NCBI RefSeq assembly: GCF_000948985.2
Contig: NZ_CP059733.1
Location: 1,736,001-1,800,000, forward strand
Length of the DNA: 64,000 nucleotides
Reading direction: 5' to 3'
DNA from: Thalassomonas viridans
GTDB lineage: Bacteria > Pseudomonadota > Gammaproteobacteria > Enterobacterales > Alteromonadaceae
Shown here piece by piece: positions 15,882-24,760 of this stretch. The notes beneath the pieces are model-generated. The model was not told the origin of the DNA. It did no database searches and saw only the letters and a program-made list of their open reading frames with translations. A program made the translations under genes and the position numbers. Within the stretch, counting starts at the first letter, position 1; the number at the start of each line of letters is the position of its first letter.

Positions 15882-18410
15882 ATGTTTAGGAAAGTTTCTT
15901 CAGCGTTGTCGCTATTTATTATGTTGTTTCTTAGTTTCAATGTTGCTGCAGTAGAAACAGTAACGTATCAGCAAGGAGCTAATGGTTTTATCGGTGCTAC
16001 ATCTACCATGTTTGCTAGCGCCAGATCACAGAACACTACTAAAGGGGTTCATTATTTCAGGTATGACGGTGCGCAAAGGCACTATAACCTTGAACATTTC
16101 GAACTGGGCGATTTAAGCCAGAAAGGCGATGTTTCTTCCGCCAAACTAATCTTTACCCGTGTCGGAGGCGGTGTTTATGTTGCGTCCGAGATCTATGTCA
16201 GACAAATCCTGGATCCTGATAACTTAGGTCAGGCCTATGCCACCGGCTGGAAAGTTGCCGACGGTTTCCGCGCCGGCGCCAACAATGAGTCCCGTGATGA
16301 TTCTGCCGGTAGCGATGTTAAATGGCGCCTGTCAGATCCGGATTCTCCGGAAGACCTGAATGCCGACTATTTCCAGGGCGTATTAAAAGACCTGAGCCAG
16401 TCTCCTTACTTTATTCCTCAGGCTGCTGACGCTGTCGGCACCCGCTATGAAGTTGATGTGACCGAAGATGTGCAGTGCATGCAGCAGGGCACCTGTGTTA
16501 ACCAGGGCTGGGCTTTATTCCACAGCAACCCCAACGCCAATATCCAGAATATTACTGCCAGCTCTAATTATGATGATGTTCAGTACCGTCCTATGCTGGT
16601 GGTGACTTATGGTATCGCCGATTTAGCTGCGCCAAGAAGCAGACAGGCCATCCAACAAACCACTTTATTAGATGATGACACCAGCGTGATCAACCTGAGC
16701 ATAGAAACCGATGAAGCGGCCAGCTGTAAAGCTGACGCAGACAATAGCCATGCTTTTGCCGATATGACTATTGCCATGCAGGCTTCAGGCGGTGACCTTA
16801 TCCATACCTATGCCATGAATGCCGGCGAGCAGCCCAGCCAGTTATATATCAAATGTGCGGATATGTCTGATAATGTCAGCGGCAACCTGCATACCTTTAT
16901 TTTCTCACAAGTACAATCCGGTGGTGATACCGGCGGCAGTGACGGTGGTACAGGCGGTGATACCGGCGGCAGCGACGGCGGCACAGGTGGTGATACCGGC
17001 GGCAGCGACGGCGGCACAGGTGGTGATACCGGCGGCAGCGACGGCGGCAACACAGGAACTAACCCGTCAGATTATGTATTAACGAAAGAAGTGATCACTC
17101 CTGATTTTGGTACTGAGGCCCCGGCTATCGGTGAGACGATTACCGACCCGACTACAGGCGCCAAGATCACCCGTTTAGCCGGTGACGGTGTTGAAGATGC
17201 CTTAATCGTCTATTCCCGTTACTCCCCGGAAAACTCTGCCGGTGATTCCCTGGTGGTTTTCGGCAGCAACTCTACCTCAAGTAAAGTGATCAACCGCACT
17301 ACCAGCGAAGTTATTGCCAACCTGACCCACCAAGACGGCAGCACTATAGGTGAAAACCATGAAGTGCGCTGGGATACTTCAGGTAACCATCCTTACCGTA
17401 TCTACTACATCAAAGGCATGGAGTTCTGGAAAATCGAAGATGTTCGCGACATGGCCAATACCCGGGTGCTGGTCAAAGACTTTAGCGATATATTCCCTAA
17501 CTCAACCAAGATCTACAACGATGTTGAAGGCGACAGTTCAAATGACAGCGATCACTGGGCCTGGATGGCGGTACATTACGGTCAGAAAGACAACGGTTCA
17601 TACACCTATTTAGTAGATGCTTTTGTTCACTACCAGATTTCAACCGATACCGTACATTCTTTGACGCCAGCCGATTTGGCCGGTACCAATTTAGATATCG
17701 AAGCGGTGAAGGCTGCCGGCGAGGAAATGCCTGTCTTTACCTACCGCCCTAACATGGTTGAAATGTCACCTTTAGGTACAGGTATCGTGATTCATATGGG
17801 TTACAAGTGGGATGATGTTGCTTACGGCGGCACCGGTGTTGATTATATCGGTACCTGGTTCGACGGTGCTCACCTGTGGCCGGTAGACTTTGACTACAAT
17901 GCCCAGGCCCCGGTGAAAATCTCTATCAGTGAAACCCACTCCGGCTGGGCGTTTGATGAAAACGGCAGAGAGATGTTTGTCAGCCAGAACAACCGTACCG
18001 ACAGACTGGATGCCATTTATATCAACGGTGAAAATGCCGGTTATGACAACCGCATCGAAGTAGGCAGCCACGCCGATTTCGGCTGGAACATGGGCTTCCA
18101 CTACGGCAAGATGCTAGAAAACAGACCCGGCTGGTTGTTTATGAATACCTACTCCAAAGACGACAGTCTATGGGCGGCCAACCAGTTTATGATGATTCAG
18201 ACCAAGCCTGAAGAAGAAAACCCGGTGATCTGGCGCATCTCTCCCGCTTACAATGCCTTTGACGGCGAATACCGGGATGAAGCACCGGCGGCGATTAACC
18301 TGGAAGGTAACCGCATCTACTGGTCTTCGAACTGGGGTAGTACCGATAACAAACGTTCGGTTTATATGATTGAATTACCGGACGACTGGGATACTAAAGT
18401 CCTGGAGTAA
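15882..18410 (+). CDS. Large secreted protein: DNRLRE-like domain, Gly/Asp linker, beta-propeller-like domain
   Basis: 842 residues. A signal peptide (about 1-23) is followed by an N-terminal DNRLRE/CBM96-like jelly roll (about 25-240), in which surface modules often bind polysaccharide. An Ig-like module follows (about 245-345), then a flexible linker of repeated GDTGGSDGGTG (about 348-391). A C-terminal domain of about 450 residues has blade-like repeats ending in W- or Y-rich strands (YRIYYIKGMEFWKIEDV, YLVDAFVHYQIST, NRIYWSSNWGS, VYMIELP). Such propellers occur in marine polysaccharide lyases and glycan-binding proteins, but no catalytic signature is clear. Likely extracellular, acting on algal or animal glycans (inference). 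Start has a GAGAGG site. Confidence 0.7.
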   Translation: MFRKVSSALSLFIMLFLSFNVAAVETVTYQQGANGFIGATSTMFASARSQNTTKGVHYFRYDGAQRHYNLEHFELGDLSQKGDVSSAKLIFTRVGGGVYVASEIYVRQILDPDNLGQAYATGWKVADGFRAGANNESRDDSAGSDVKWRLSDPDSPEDLNADYFQGVLKDLSQSPYFIPQAADAVGTRYEVDVTEDVQCMQQGTCVNQGWALFHSNPNANIQNITASSNYDDVQYRPMLVVTYGIADLAAPRSRQAIQQTTLLDDDTSVINLSIETDEAASCKADADNSHAFADMTIAMQASGGDLIHTYAMNAGEQPSQLYIKCADMSDNVSGNLHTFIFSQVQSGGDTGGSDGGTGGDTGGSDGGTGGDTGGSDGGTGGDTGGSDGGNTGTNPSDYVLTKEVITPDFGTEAPAIGETITDPTTGAKITRLAGDGVEDALIVYSRYSPENSAGDSLVVFGSNSTSSKVINRTTSEVIANLTHQDGSTIGENHEVRWDTSGNHPYRIYYIKGMEFWKIEDVRDMANTRVLVKDFSDIFPNSTKIYNDVEGDSSNDSDHWAWMAVHYGQKDNGSYTYLVDAFVHYQISTDTVHSLTPADLAGTNLDIEAVKAAGEEMPVFTYRPNMVEMSPLGTGIVIHMGYKWDDVAYGGTGVDYIGTWFDGAHLWPVDFDYNAQAPVKISISETHSGWAFDENGREMFVSQNNRTDRLDAIYINGENAGYDNRIEVGSHADFGWNMGFHYGKMLENRPGWLFMNTYSKDDSLWAANQFMMIQTKPEEENPVIWRISPAYNAFDGEYRDEAPAAINLEGNRIYWSSNWGSTDNKRSVYMIELPDDWDTKVLE
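16923..17049 (+). repeat. 33-bp in-frame tandem repeat encoding the linker
   Basis: Nearly four copies of a 33-base unit (starts 16923, 16956, 16989, 17022) encode GDTGGSDGGTG. Copies 2 and 3 are almost identical in DNA, while copy 1 differs at synonymous sites, so recent copy-number change is likely. Confidence 0.9.
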
Positions 18411-18453
18411 GCTAACCTGCCATAACCTCTCAACACTATGTGGTAGGTTATGT

Positions 18454-18482
18454 AAAAAGGCACCGCAAGGTGCCTTTTTTTT
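18454..18482 (+). terminator. Terminator of the secreted propeller gene
   Basis: AAAAAGGCACC pairs with GGTGCCTTTTT across a GCAA tetraloop (11 bp) and runs into a T-tract. A weaker inverted repeat (CATAACCT with AGGTTATG) lies immediately before it. Confidence 0.92.
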
Positions 18483-18665
18483 ATGCCGGGAATTTACCTT
18501 AGACCATTCGGGTTAATTCGTTCGGGGAACAGGGAAGTAAACTTTAATAATGGTATAAGGTAAGTGTGTAGCCACATTATTTTTATGGTTTTAGTTGGTT
18601 ATTGCTATTTTCCGGCCCGGATAGCGAAAGTGAAAATCTCTAATACTTGTATTAAATATATTCAT

Positions 18666-18707
18666 TTGATCATGATCAAAAACCTGAGTAAATTACTCGG
18701 GTATTAT
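18666..18707 (+). promoter_or_regulatory. FNR box with class II promoter for the Cys-rich peptide gene
   Basis: TTGAT-CATG-ATCAA (18666-18679) is a perfect match to the FNR consensus TTGAT-N4-ATCAA. A TATTAT hexamer at 18702-18707 puts transcription start near 18714, so the box centre (18672.5) lies at -41.5, the canonical class II activator position. The start codon is at 18771. Confidence 0.75.
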
Positions 18708-18770
18708 TTAGTGACTGAGTCAGTAAACGTAAATTATTTAATCCTTATAGTTAGTAAGAGGGGGAATGCC

Positions 18771-18863
18771 ATGGGGTGTTGTGGCGGTTGTGGTGGTGAA
18801 GGCCATCAGCCGGAAAAGAAACAAGAAACAGAAGAAAAAAGTGAATCTTCACAGGAAGAGTAA
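18771..18863 (+). CDS. Cys-rich 30-residue peptide
   Basis: Thirty codons after a strong AGAGGGGG ribosome site. The N-terminus is MGCCGGCGG (three Cys in seven residues), followed by a His and a hydrophilic tail of Lys, Glu, Gln and Ser. It lacks a signal peptide and membrane segment. The Cys cluster could bind iron, zinc or copper or be redox-active; I know no assigned function. An in-frame upstream extension exists, but the ribosome site and promoter place the start here. A perfect FNR box points to induction when oxygen is low. Its own terminator follows. Confidence 0.72.
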   Translation: MGCCGGCGGEGHQPEKKQETEEKSESSQEE

Positions 18864-18891
18864 AACATAGCAATATAGTGATAATGATGCA

Positions 18892-18925
18892 GGCCGTAAC
18901 ATTCCGCAGGTGTTACGGCCTTTTT
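18892..18925 (+). terminator. Terminator of the Cys-rich peptide gene
   Basis: GGCCGTAACA pairs with TGTTACGGCC (10 bp, 9-base loop), followed by TTTTT. Confidence 0.9.
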
Positions 18926-18928
18926 ATG

Positions 18929-19130
18929 TTCAGGAGGAACGGTATGCCATGATCACATGGATGTGAAGGAATGGCGATGTTCAGGAAGAACGGTATGCCA
19001 TGCTCACACGGATGTGAAGGAATGGCGATGTTCAGGGAGAACGGTATGCCGTGATCACATGGATGTGAAAGAATGGCGATGTTCAGGAGGAGCAGATGCC
19101 ATGCCCGTATGAATGCAGGGCATGGCGATG
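18929..19130. repeat. 51-bp tandem repeat array with conserved hairpins
   Basis: Three copies of exactly 51 bp (18929, 18980, 19031) and a diverged fourth of 49 bp (19082). Each unit has the outer arms GCCAT/ATGGC, and units 1 and 3 have an inner CACAT/ATGTG stem (4 bp in unit 2). In unit 3 the arm is GCCGT, which still pairs by G-T wobble. In unit 4 the interior is replaced but forms a 9-bp perfect stem, GCCATGCCC/GGGCATGGC. It lies between the convergent peptide and chemoreceptor genes and is not coding. Confidence 0.88.
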
Positions 19131-19144
19131 CTTTCGGGGCCGGG

Positions 19145-21115
19145 TCAGTCGGTTTTGAAGTTAGACACCAGATCCGAAAGATTTTCTCCCAAATCTGCCT
19201 GCTCTTTGGCGCTAGTCTCCACTTCGCTGGACAATGCCGACATCATAGAGGCGGCATCGCTGATAGCAACGATATTCATGTTGATTTCTTCGGTAACCTG
19301 ATGCTGCTCCTCGGCGGCACTGGCGATCTGTGTCGTCATATCCCGGATTTCCTGTACCGAATTCTCAATATTATCAAAGACGGTACGCACTTCTTCCGAT
19401 AAGCTGATGGCCTGGTTCGATTGCGCCAGGCTGGTTTCCATATTGCTGGACACGGTTTTGGTCCGCTCCGTCAATTGGGCCAGGATATTGTTGATTTCGC
19501 CGGTGGAGTCCTGGGTGCGTTTAGCCAGGTTCCTGACCTCATCGGCAACCACGGCAAACCCCCGCCCCTGTTCGCCGGCGCGGGCGGCCTCTATGGCGGC
19601 GTTTAACGCCAGCAAGTTTGTCTGTTCGGCAATCCCCTGGATAGTTACAAGAATATTGTTAATATTTTCTGTTTCCTGCTCCAGCTCCTGGATAACCTTG
19701 TTCGAGGTCTCAATGCTGCTGCCCAGCTGTTTGACGCTGTTAATGCTGGTGTTCATGACTTCTTTGCCGTTAAGGGAAGCCTGCAGCCCCCGTTGGGAAA
19801 TGTCTGCGGTATCGGCGCAATTTTTTGCCACTTCGTTGGCGGTTGACGCCATTTCGGTAACGGCCGTTACCACCTGCTCAATGGCAATCATCTGCTGGTT
19901 GGATGAATCGGCAACCTTGATTGCGCTGCTGCTGGCGGTGCCGGAGACATCATGGATGCTGCCGGCATTGAGTTTAATCTCCCGGATCATGCCCTGGGTG
20001 GTGGAAATAAATTGATTGAACCAGCTGGCCAGCTGGCTGGTTTCATCTTTGCTGGTGACATTAAGGCGGGTGGTCAGGTTGCCTTCACCTTCTGCCAGGG
20101 TTTTTAATTCTTCTTTTACGGCATTGATGGGATCGACAATGTGTTTGGCAAAGAAGATACCGATCAGGATAAACAGGGCGATCAGCAAGCCGCTGACCAC
20201 TACGGTCACCCAGATCAGCTGGCTGGCGCCGGAGAAAATTTCATCTGTTTGTTTAAAGCCGACAAACTTCCAGCCCAGAGTATCGGATTTGATGATATTG
20301 GCCATATAACTGACGCCGTTAATCTCTATTTCCCTGGCCCCTGAGTCCGTATTGGCTATGGTTTTAAAGTAGGGGGCTTTAAGGCTGTCCAGTGCCTTAA
20401 AGTTATTGGCGGGGTTGTTGGCGTCCACTAAAATATTGCCGTTACCCTCGACTATCATGATAAAGCCGGTATCGCCAAACTTAATTTTTTGCACCATTTC
20501 TGTCAGGGCTTTGACCGAGACATCAATTGCCACAACCCCTTCAAATTGGCCCTGCTCATCTTTAAAGCCTTTTAACACCGAAACATAGACGGCATCATCC
20601 GGCTCCCAGTAATAACCGTCGATACGCCGGATGTTAAAGTTTCCTGCTTCCCCCAGCTTATACCAGGCTTCGTTGCGCGGCTCCCAGTTGCCGTAATCGT
20701 TGGTGCCCGGCCATTCCAGGTACTGGCCGTCCTTATTGCCCATGTAGACGTAACCTAAGGTGGGGTTGTTGTTGCCTACGGCGCTGAACAGTTCGAAGAT
20801 TTCCTGCTCCCGGCCGCCGTTGGTCATAGCGACTTGTGAGGGCTTGCGTGCTTCACCGAAGTAAGTGCTGATTTCTCCTTTTTGCGTGGCGCGGACAATA
20901 GTGCTGTCGGCCAGAAAAGAAACGTTATAGCTGACCACATCAAAAAAGTTGGTAAATGACTGGTCAACGATGGCGATATCTGCGGAGCTGGTCTGGATAA
21001 AGTCAGCCTCGGCCTGACTGATGACATTGTGTGAGGTGATAGTTGCGACTATTAAAACTGGTAACAGCGCTATGACTAAAAAGGCGGATATGAGTTTACT
21101 TCGAATCGTTAGCAT
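19145..21115 (-). CDS. Methyl-accepting chemotaxis protein with dCache sensor
   Basis: A 656-residue chemoreceptor. TM1 (about 9-29) is followed by a periplasmic double-Cache domain (about 35-290), TM2 (about 298-320), HAMP (about 320-373) and the cytoplasmic four-helix signalling domain. The kinase-contact hairpin reads [19 protein letters not shown], followed by [17 protein letters not shown]. The Cache pocket has NEAWY where amino-acid receptors have R-x-W-Y, so an amino-acid ligand is not indicated. There is no C-terminal CheR-binding pentapeptide. No che genes are nearby. Confidence 0.95.
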   Translation of the reverse strand: MLTIRSKLISAFLVIALLPVLIVATITSHNVISQAEADFIQTSSADIAIVDQSFTNFFDVVSYNVSFLADSTIVRATQKGEISTYFGEARKPSQVAMTNGGREQEIFELFSAVGNNNPTLGYVYMGNKDGQYLEWPGTNDYGNWEPRNEAWYKLGEAGNFNIRRIDGYYWEPDDAVYVSVLKGFKDEQGQFEGVVAIDVSVKALTEMVQKIKFGDTGFIMIVEGNGNILVDANNPANNFKALDSLKAPYFKTIANTDSGAREIEINGVSYMANIIKSDTLGWKFVGFKQTDEIFSGASQLIWVTVVVSGLLIALFILIGIFFAKHIVDPINAVKEELKTLAEGEGNLTTRLNVTSKDETSQLASWFNQFISTTQGMIREIKLNAGSIHDVSGTASSSAIKVADSSNQQMIAIEQVVTAVTEMASTANEVAKNCADTADISQRGLQASLNGKEVMNTSINSVKQLGSSIETSNKVIQELEQETENINNILVTIQGIAEQTNLLALNAAIEAARAGEQGRGFAVVADEVRNLAKRTQDSTGEINNILAQLTERTKTVSSNMETSLAQSNQAISLSEEVRTVFDNIENSVQEIRDMTTQIASAAEEQHQVTEEINMNIVAISDAASMMSALSSEVETSAKEQADLGENLSDLVSNFKTD

Positions 21116-21376
21116 TCAGCTCTCCTGCGATTACTGTGAAATAATACCTATTCATCATAGAAGCTTAATTTCGTTAATTCTACCCGGAATAATCAATAAT
21201 TTGCGTGAAAAAGCAAAAAGTTATTTTCTTTTGTTTAACCTGTTTGAAATGTTTTGTTTATCTTGTGATAAAGGTTTTATTATGCTTTTTTATCTAAAAG
21301 TTAACTTTTTCGTGGGAGGAAGGGGTAAAGCAGGGCCGTTTATTGGCCCCTTTTGGCAAGTAATGCCGGAGAAAGA

Positions 21377-21931
21377 TCAGCCATGCCCGGCAAGGGAGGC
21401 TTGCGCCCCCAGCAATTCACGGCTGATCAGCTTTAATAGATAGGTTTCCCGCTCCACCGACATGGCCTTTTTATTCTTTTTGGCCAGGATTTTTTCGTTA
21501 TGGGCAATGGCCTGGTAAATATTGATCCATACCGGTTTCATGCCGTTGTTAAGCTCATAATCTTCCAGCCGCGGAGTCCCCAGTTCTTTGTCTATCTCAC
21601 ACAGGTAGCAATAAGACTCCATATGCAGGGCATCGTATTCGTCGTTATACCAGGGACGATACTCCCGGTATAGGCCGAAATCGCGGATGTTGCGAATATT
21701 GGCGGCGCCGGTTTCTTCCTGCAATTCACGGATCAGCCCCTGGTGCAGGCTCTCCCCTTCATCTATGCCGCCGCCGGGCAAGGTGTAATCCTGATATTTT
21801 TCGGTATAAAGCAACAGGATATTGTCATTATCCAGAATGATGCCGCGGGCGGCCCGGCGAAAGTTAATACGCCCGCTTTCGGTTTGGCTGGCATCTAAGT
21901 CGGGGTGTACTGTGGTTCTTAACGGGCGCAT
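21377..21931 (-). CDS. NUDIX hydrolase
   Basis: A 184-residue protein with a NUDIX box at about residues 53-75: GGGIDEGESLHQGLIRELQEETG, fitting GX5EX7REUXEEXGU with the metal-binding REXXEE. The first 35 residues (ESGRINFRRAARGIIL) lead into the beta-grasp core, and the C-terminal helix is basic. Substrate cannot be told from sequence; nucleoside diphosphate derivatives are typical. A weak G+C hairpin about 30 bases past the stop may terminate it. Confidence 0.9.
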   Translation of the reverse strand: MRPLRTTVHPDLDASQTESGRINFRRAARGIILDNDNILLLYTEKYQDYTLPGGGIDEGESLHQGLIRELQEETGAANIRNIRDFGLYREYRPWYNDEYDALHMESYCYLCEIDKELGTPRLEDYELNNGMKPVWINIYQAIAHNEKILAKKNKKAMSVERETYLLKLISRELLGAQASLAGHG

Positions 21932-22050
21932 AAAGTGGGCTTCCGGATTGTGATAACAGAAAAACCTGCGATTATACCCGGCTTGACGGCATAGTTGAAT
22001 TTATTCCCTTTTATGTAACACTTTTGAGATGGCGAAAGGGGGAAAATAAT

Positions 22051-22899
22051 ATGTCGATGTCTGCACTGGAGTATGCGCAAAAAGCCCGGACTTTATGTGT
22101 CTTGCCCGATGTTTACCTCAGGCTCAAAGAAATGATGGAAGATGATCGGGCTTCGCTGTCGGCCATTGCCGATGTTCTGGCCTTAGATCCCGGACTGAGT
22201 GCAACCTTATTGAAAATCGCCAATAGCGCCTTATTTAATTTTCCCCGGGAAATCGACAGTATTGCCAAAGCCATCAGTATCCTGGGGATGACAGAAGTGC
22301 ATAACCTGGTCAATACCTATGGGGCAACGGCGGCATTTGCCCATGTGGACAGCGACGCGATCGATTTGGACAGGTTCTGGGAGATCAGTGTCGATTGCGC
22401 ACTGATTTGCAAATACCTGGCGGAGAAAAAACATATTCCAGGAGGGAAGGGGCTGTTTGTGTCCGGTTTGCTGCATAATCTGGGTGAACTGGTGGTTTTG
22501 CAAAGCGATGCCGGGAAGGTTCGCTATTGCCAGCAATATGATAAAAATGAAACTCCCTGGCAGCGCCAGCAGGATGTCTTGGGTTTTACCTATGCCGATT
22601 GCAGTGCAGAACTTTTGGCCTTGTGGCAGCTGCCGGAATCCCTTATTGCCCCGATCAGGGACTTTCACCGGGCCTACGGTGAAGAAAGGTCTCCGGCGGC
22701 TTCCCTGTTGTATGTGGCCTCGCGCCTGGCCCTGCTTAATTCCCACCCCGGGATGTATGCAAAAAAACATTTTGTTGGTTTGCATATTTTAAAAGACCTG
22801 GGTATCAGCATGGCGGAGCTCGACGAGGCGGTCAATTTCTGCAATCTTGAAGGCCTGAGTATCCTGAGGGCGTTAAAATTAAAAAAACCTCAACAGTGA
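22051..22899 (+). CDS. HDOD domain signalling protein
   Basis: About 282 residues from the ATG at 22051, which follows an AAGGGGGA site; an in-frame TTG 27 bases earlier is less likely. The HDOD core includes LPDVYLRLKEMMEDDRASLSAIADVLALDPGLSATLLKIANSALF, AISILGMTEVHNLV and GLFVSGLLHNLGELV. HDOD domains resemble HD phosphohydrolases but usually lack catalysis and act as output or scaffold modules in c-di-GMP and two-component signalling. Here GLLHNLGEL replaces the catalytic HD pair with HN. No partner domain is fused. Confidence 0.88.
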   Translation: MSMSALEYAQKARTLCVLPDVYLRLKEMMEDDRASLSAIADVLALDPGLSATLLKIANSALFNFPREIDSIAKAISILGMTEVHNLVNTYGATAAFAHVDSDAIDLDRFWEISVDCALICKYLAEKKHIPGGKGLFVSGLLHNLGELVVLQSDAGKVRYCQQYDKNETPWQRQQDVLGFTYADCSAELLALWQLPESLIAPIRDFHRAYGEERSPAASLLYVASRLALLNSHPGMYAKKHFVGLHILKDLGISMAELDEAVNFCNLEGLSILRALKLKKPQQ

Positions 22900-22952
22900 T
22901 TTACCCGTCCCAGGTTTATTTTTAAGCAAAAAATCATTCGCGGCCAAAGACC

Positions 22953-23459
22953 CTAATAGATCTCACCGTTGATTTCCAGCTCCGTCAGGTACAGGCGCAT
23001 ATCCAGCTCCAGCTGGTGGTAGTCACTGAGCATATGCTGGCATAGCTGGTAAAAGGCCTTGTTGTGGGCTTTTTCTTTCAGGTGGGCAAGTTCATGCACC
23101 ACTATCATGTTTAAAAAGGCTTCCGGCGCTTTTTTAAACACTGAGCTGATGCGTATTTCATTTTTGCTTTTTAGTTTGCCTCCCTGCACCCTGGAGATAT
23201 AGGTGTGTAGTCCGAGGGCATTATTAATCACATGTATCTTATTGTCGTAAACGATTTTGCTGAGCGGCGACGACTTTTTCATATAACGTGATTTCAGGCT
23301 TAGTACATAATCCCGTAATTCATGGTCCCGGGTGAAACTATGGCAGTCGGGGTACTTAGTACGCAAGAAGTCCGCCAGGGTATTTTTTGCCAGCATTTGC
23401 TGCACCTGATCTTGTAATGCCGGTGCGTAGGCGGAAAGGTATTTTAACGGTTCGGCCAT
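22953..23459 (-). CDS. YgjP-like (DUF45/WLM-type) metallopeptidase
   Basis: A 168-residue protein with zinc motif HELAHLKEKAHNKAFY (HExxH at 122-126, third His at 132), the H-E-x-x-H-x5-H arrangement of the YgjP-like family. The conserved segment QGGKLKSKNEIRISSVFKKAPEAFLNMIVV precedes it, with KNEIRIS as the substrate-edge strand. No signal peptide, so cytosolic. Family function is unsettled; a housekeeping protease or a DNA-linked role is possible. Confidence 0.88.
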   Translation of the reverse strand: MAEPLKYLSAYAPALQDQVQQMLAKNTLADFLRTKYPDCHSFTRDHELRDYVLSLKSRYMKKSSPLSKIVYDNKIHVINNALGLHTYISRVQGGKLKSKNEIRISSVFKKAPEAFLNMIVVHELAHLKEKAHNKAFYQLCQHMLSDYHQLELDMRLYLTELEINGEIY

Positions 23460-23530
23460 AAGTCTAAAAAGGGCAACTAAAAAGAGAAGCCACTATTGTA
23501 ACCCTTGGCGCCTGTTTTGTCATAGCGGGC

Positions 23531-24760
23531 TCAGGGAGACTTGGTTTCAAGTTTTAGCGACTTGTCGGCCTGATCAATATAAAAATTAAAACGTCCCAGG
23601 TAGTTCATACCTAACAGGCCGTCGTGCTCCGATGAAAAATAGGGGCTGACGGCAAAGTGCATATCTTCCAGGGTATAACCGTTAATGTCGAAACTCGACA
23701 CCCGGTAAAGGCCGGCATTGATAACGCCGCCTGCGGTATTGAGGCGGATGGTTTTGACAAAGCCGGCCTGGTCCGCCAGCCCCAGCAGGTCAAAGGTGTC
23801 CTGGGAAAGCAGGGAAATGCTGGCCCCCGTATCTAACATCAGGGCCACCGGATGCTCCCGGTTGATCAGGCCGCGGACGATATAGTGCTCTCCTTCCTGT
23901 ATTAGCGGGATCCGGCTCGGCTGGTCATAAGCGGCATTAATTTTATCCAGCAGTGACTGTGCCCGGGATGCCAGCTGCGGCAGCTCAAGCAGGGGACGGG
24001 CATTACTTTCGGCGGCCGCCAGGTAATCCTGCTCGTATTCGGCGCGCGCCAGCAGCAACTGGATATCGTAAAATTCAGGATCCAGGGCCAGGACCTGTTG
24101 GCAAAGCTCGGCCAGCGCCTGCCAGTCCTGGCGTTGCAGCAAGATTTCACTCTCTGCCGTCACCCGGTTGCGGGCGGCATGTAAATAATCGATTTTTTGC
24201 TGATAATCCAGGATATGGTAGAGCAGATCATAGGCGTGCCCTATGGCCTGTTCCACCTGGCGTTTCGCCTGGAAAAAGTCGACCTGCAGGGATAAAAAGG
24301 CGACATCATCGGGATAGGAATGTAAATAGGCCTGCAGAAACAGTTCCGCGGAATTAAAGCGTTTCACGCTGAGCAGGTTGTCGATATAGGTTAACCAGCT
24401 TTCCCTGAGCGGCAACGCCTCTGCCGGATATTCCTGGTTAAGATCCACAAACAGGGCCAGGGCATCATAATAGGCTTCGTTTTGCACCAGGACTTTTATT
24501 TGTGCCAGCAGTCCGGGGATTTTATTTGCGGCAATTATCTCTGTGCCTGCCGAAGCGTTTGTCTGTTGCCGGCTTTTATTCTGGTTGCTGCCCGTTGCCG
24601 GTTTTGAGTTGGCTGTGGCAAGCGTTTGCGTGTTCCCGGCTGATGTCGCTGAAGAGAAAAGCTTGCCTGCGGGTGAGTCGGGCGCCTGCAGCCTTAGGTA
24701 AAAATAGCCGTTAAGGGTAAGTGACAGAGCAAGCAGTATAAATAAAAAGTATCGTGTCAC
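23531..24760 (-). CDS. Membrane-anchored retropepsin-like aspartic protease with TPR-like region
   Basis: 409 residues. An N-terminal signal anchor (YFLFILLALSLTLNGYFYL) is followed by a low-complexity Ser/Thr/Asn linker (about 30-75), a helical repeat region (about 80-280; ALALFVDLNQEYPAEAL, LFLQAYLHSYPDDV, LCQQVLALDPEFYD) and a single retropepsin domain. The catalytic DTG is at 310-312 (VALMLDTGASISLLS), with a GLLGMNYL flap-pairing segment near 380. Retropepsins act as homodimers. The periplasmic location and helical repeats suggest processing of an envelope partner, which is unknown. Confidence 0.85.
   Translation of the reverse strand: MTRYFLFILLALSLTLNGYFYLRLQAPDSPAGKLFSSATSAGNTQTLATANSKPATGSNQNKSRQQTNASAGTEIIAANKIPGLLAQIKVLVQNEAYYDALALFVDLNQEYPAEALPLRESWLTYIDNLLSVKRFNSAELFLQAYLHSYPDDVAFLSLQVDFFQAKRQVEQAIGHAYDLLYHILDYQQKIDYLHAARNRVTAESEILLQRQDWQALAELCQQVLALDPEFYDIQLLLARAEYEQDYLAAAESNARPLLELPQLASRAQSLLDKINAAYDQPSRIPLIQEGEHYIVRGLINREHPVALMLDTGASISLLSQDTFDLLGLADQAGFVKTIRLNTAGGVINAGLYRVSSFDINGYTLEDMHFAVSPYFSSEHDGLLGMNYLGRFNFYIDQADKSLKLETKSP

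Noticed and set aside
16808..17082. Long antisense and frame-shifted open frames over the Gly/Asp linker
   Set aside because: They are produced by the 33-bp repeat, which is open in several frames. The forward frame carries the signal peptide and domains.
18929..19130. Possible CRISPR array
   Set aside because: The 51-bp units are directly adjacent with no variable spacers, and no cas genes are present.
19073..19402. Open frame across the end of the 51-bp repeats
   Set aside because: It is antisense to the chemoreceptor gene and passes through the repeat array, so it is a shadow.
19145..21115. Chemoreceptor as an amino-acid sensor (dCache_1AA)
   Set aside because: The pocket has NEAWY where the amino-acid motif needs R-x-W-Y, so the ligand class is left open.
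21310..21350. GGGCC/GGCCC hairpin as a firm terminator for the NUDIX gene
   Set aside because: The stem is five to six base pairs and the following T-tract is poor, so it is mentioned only as a possibility.
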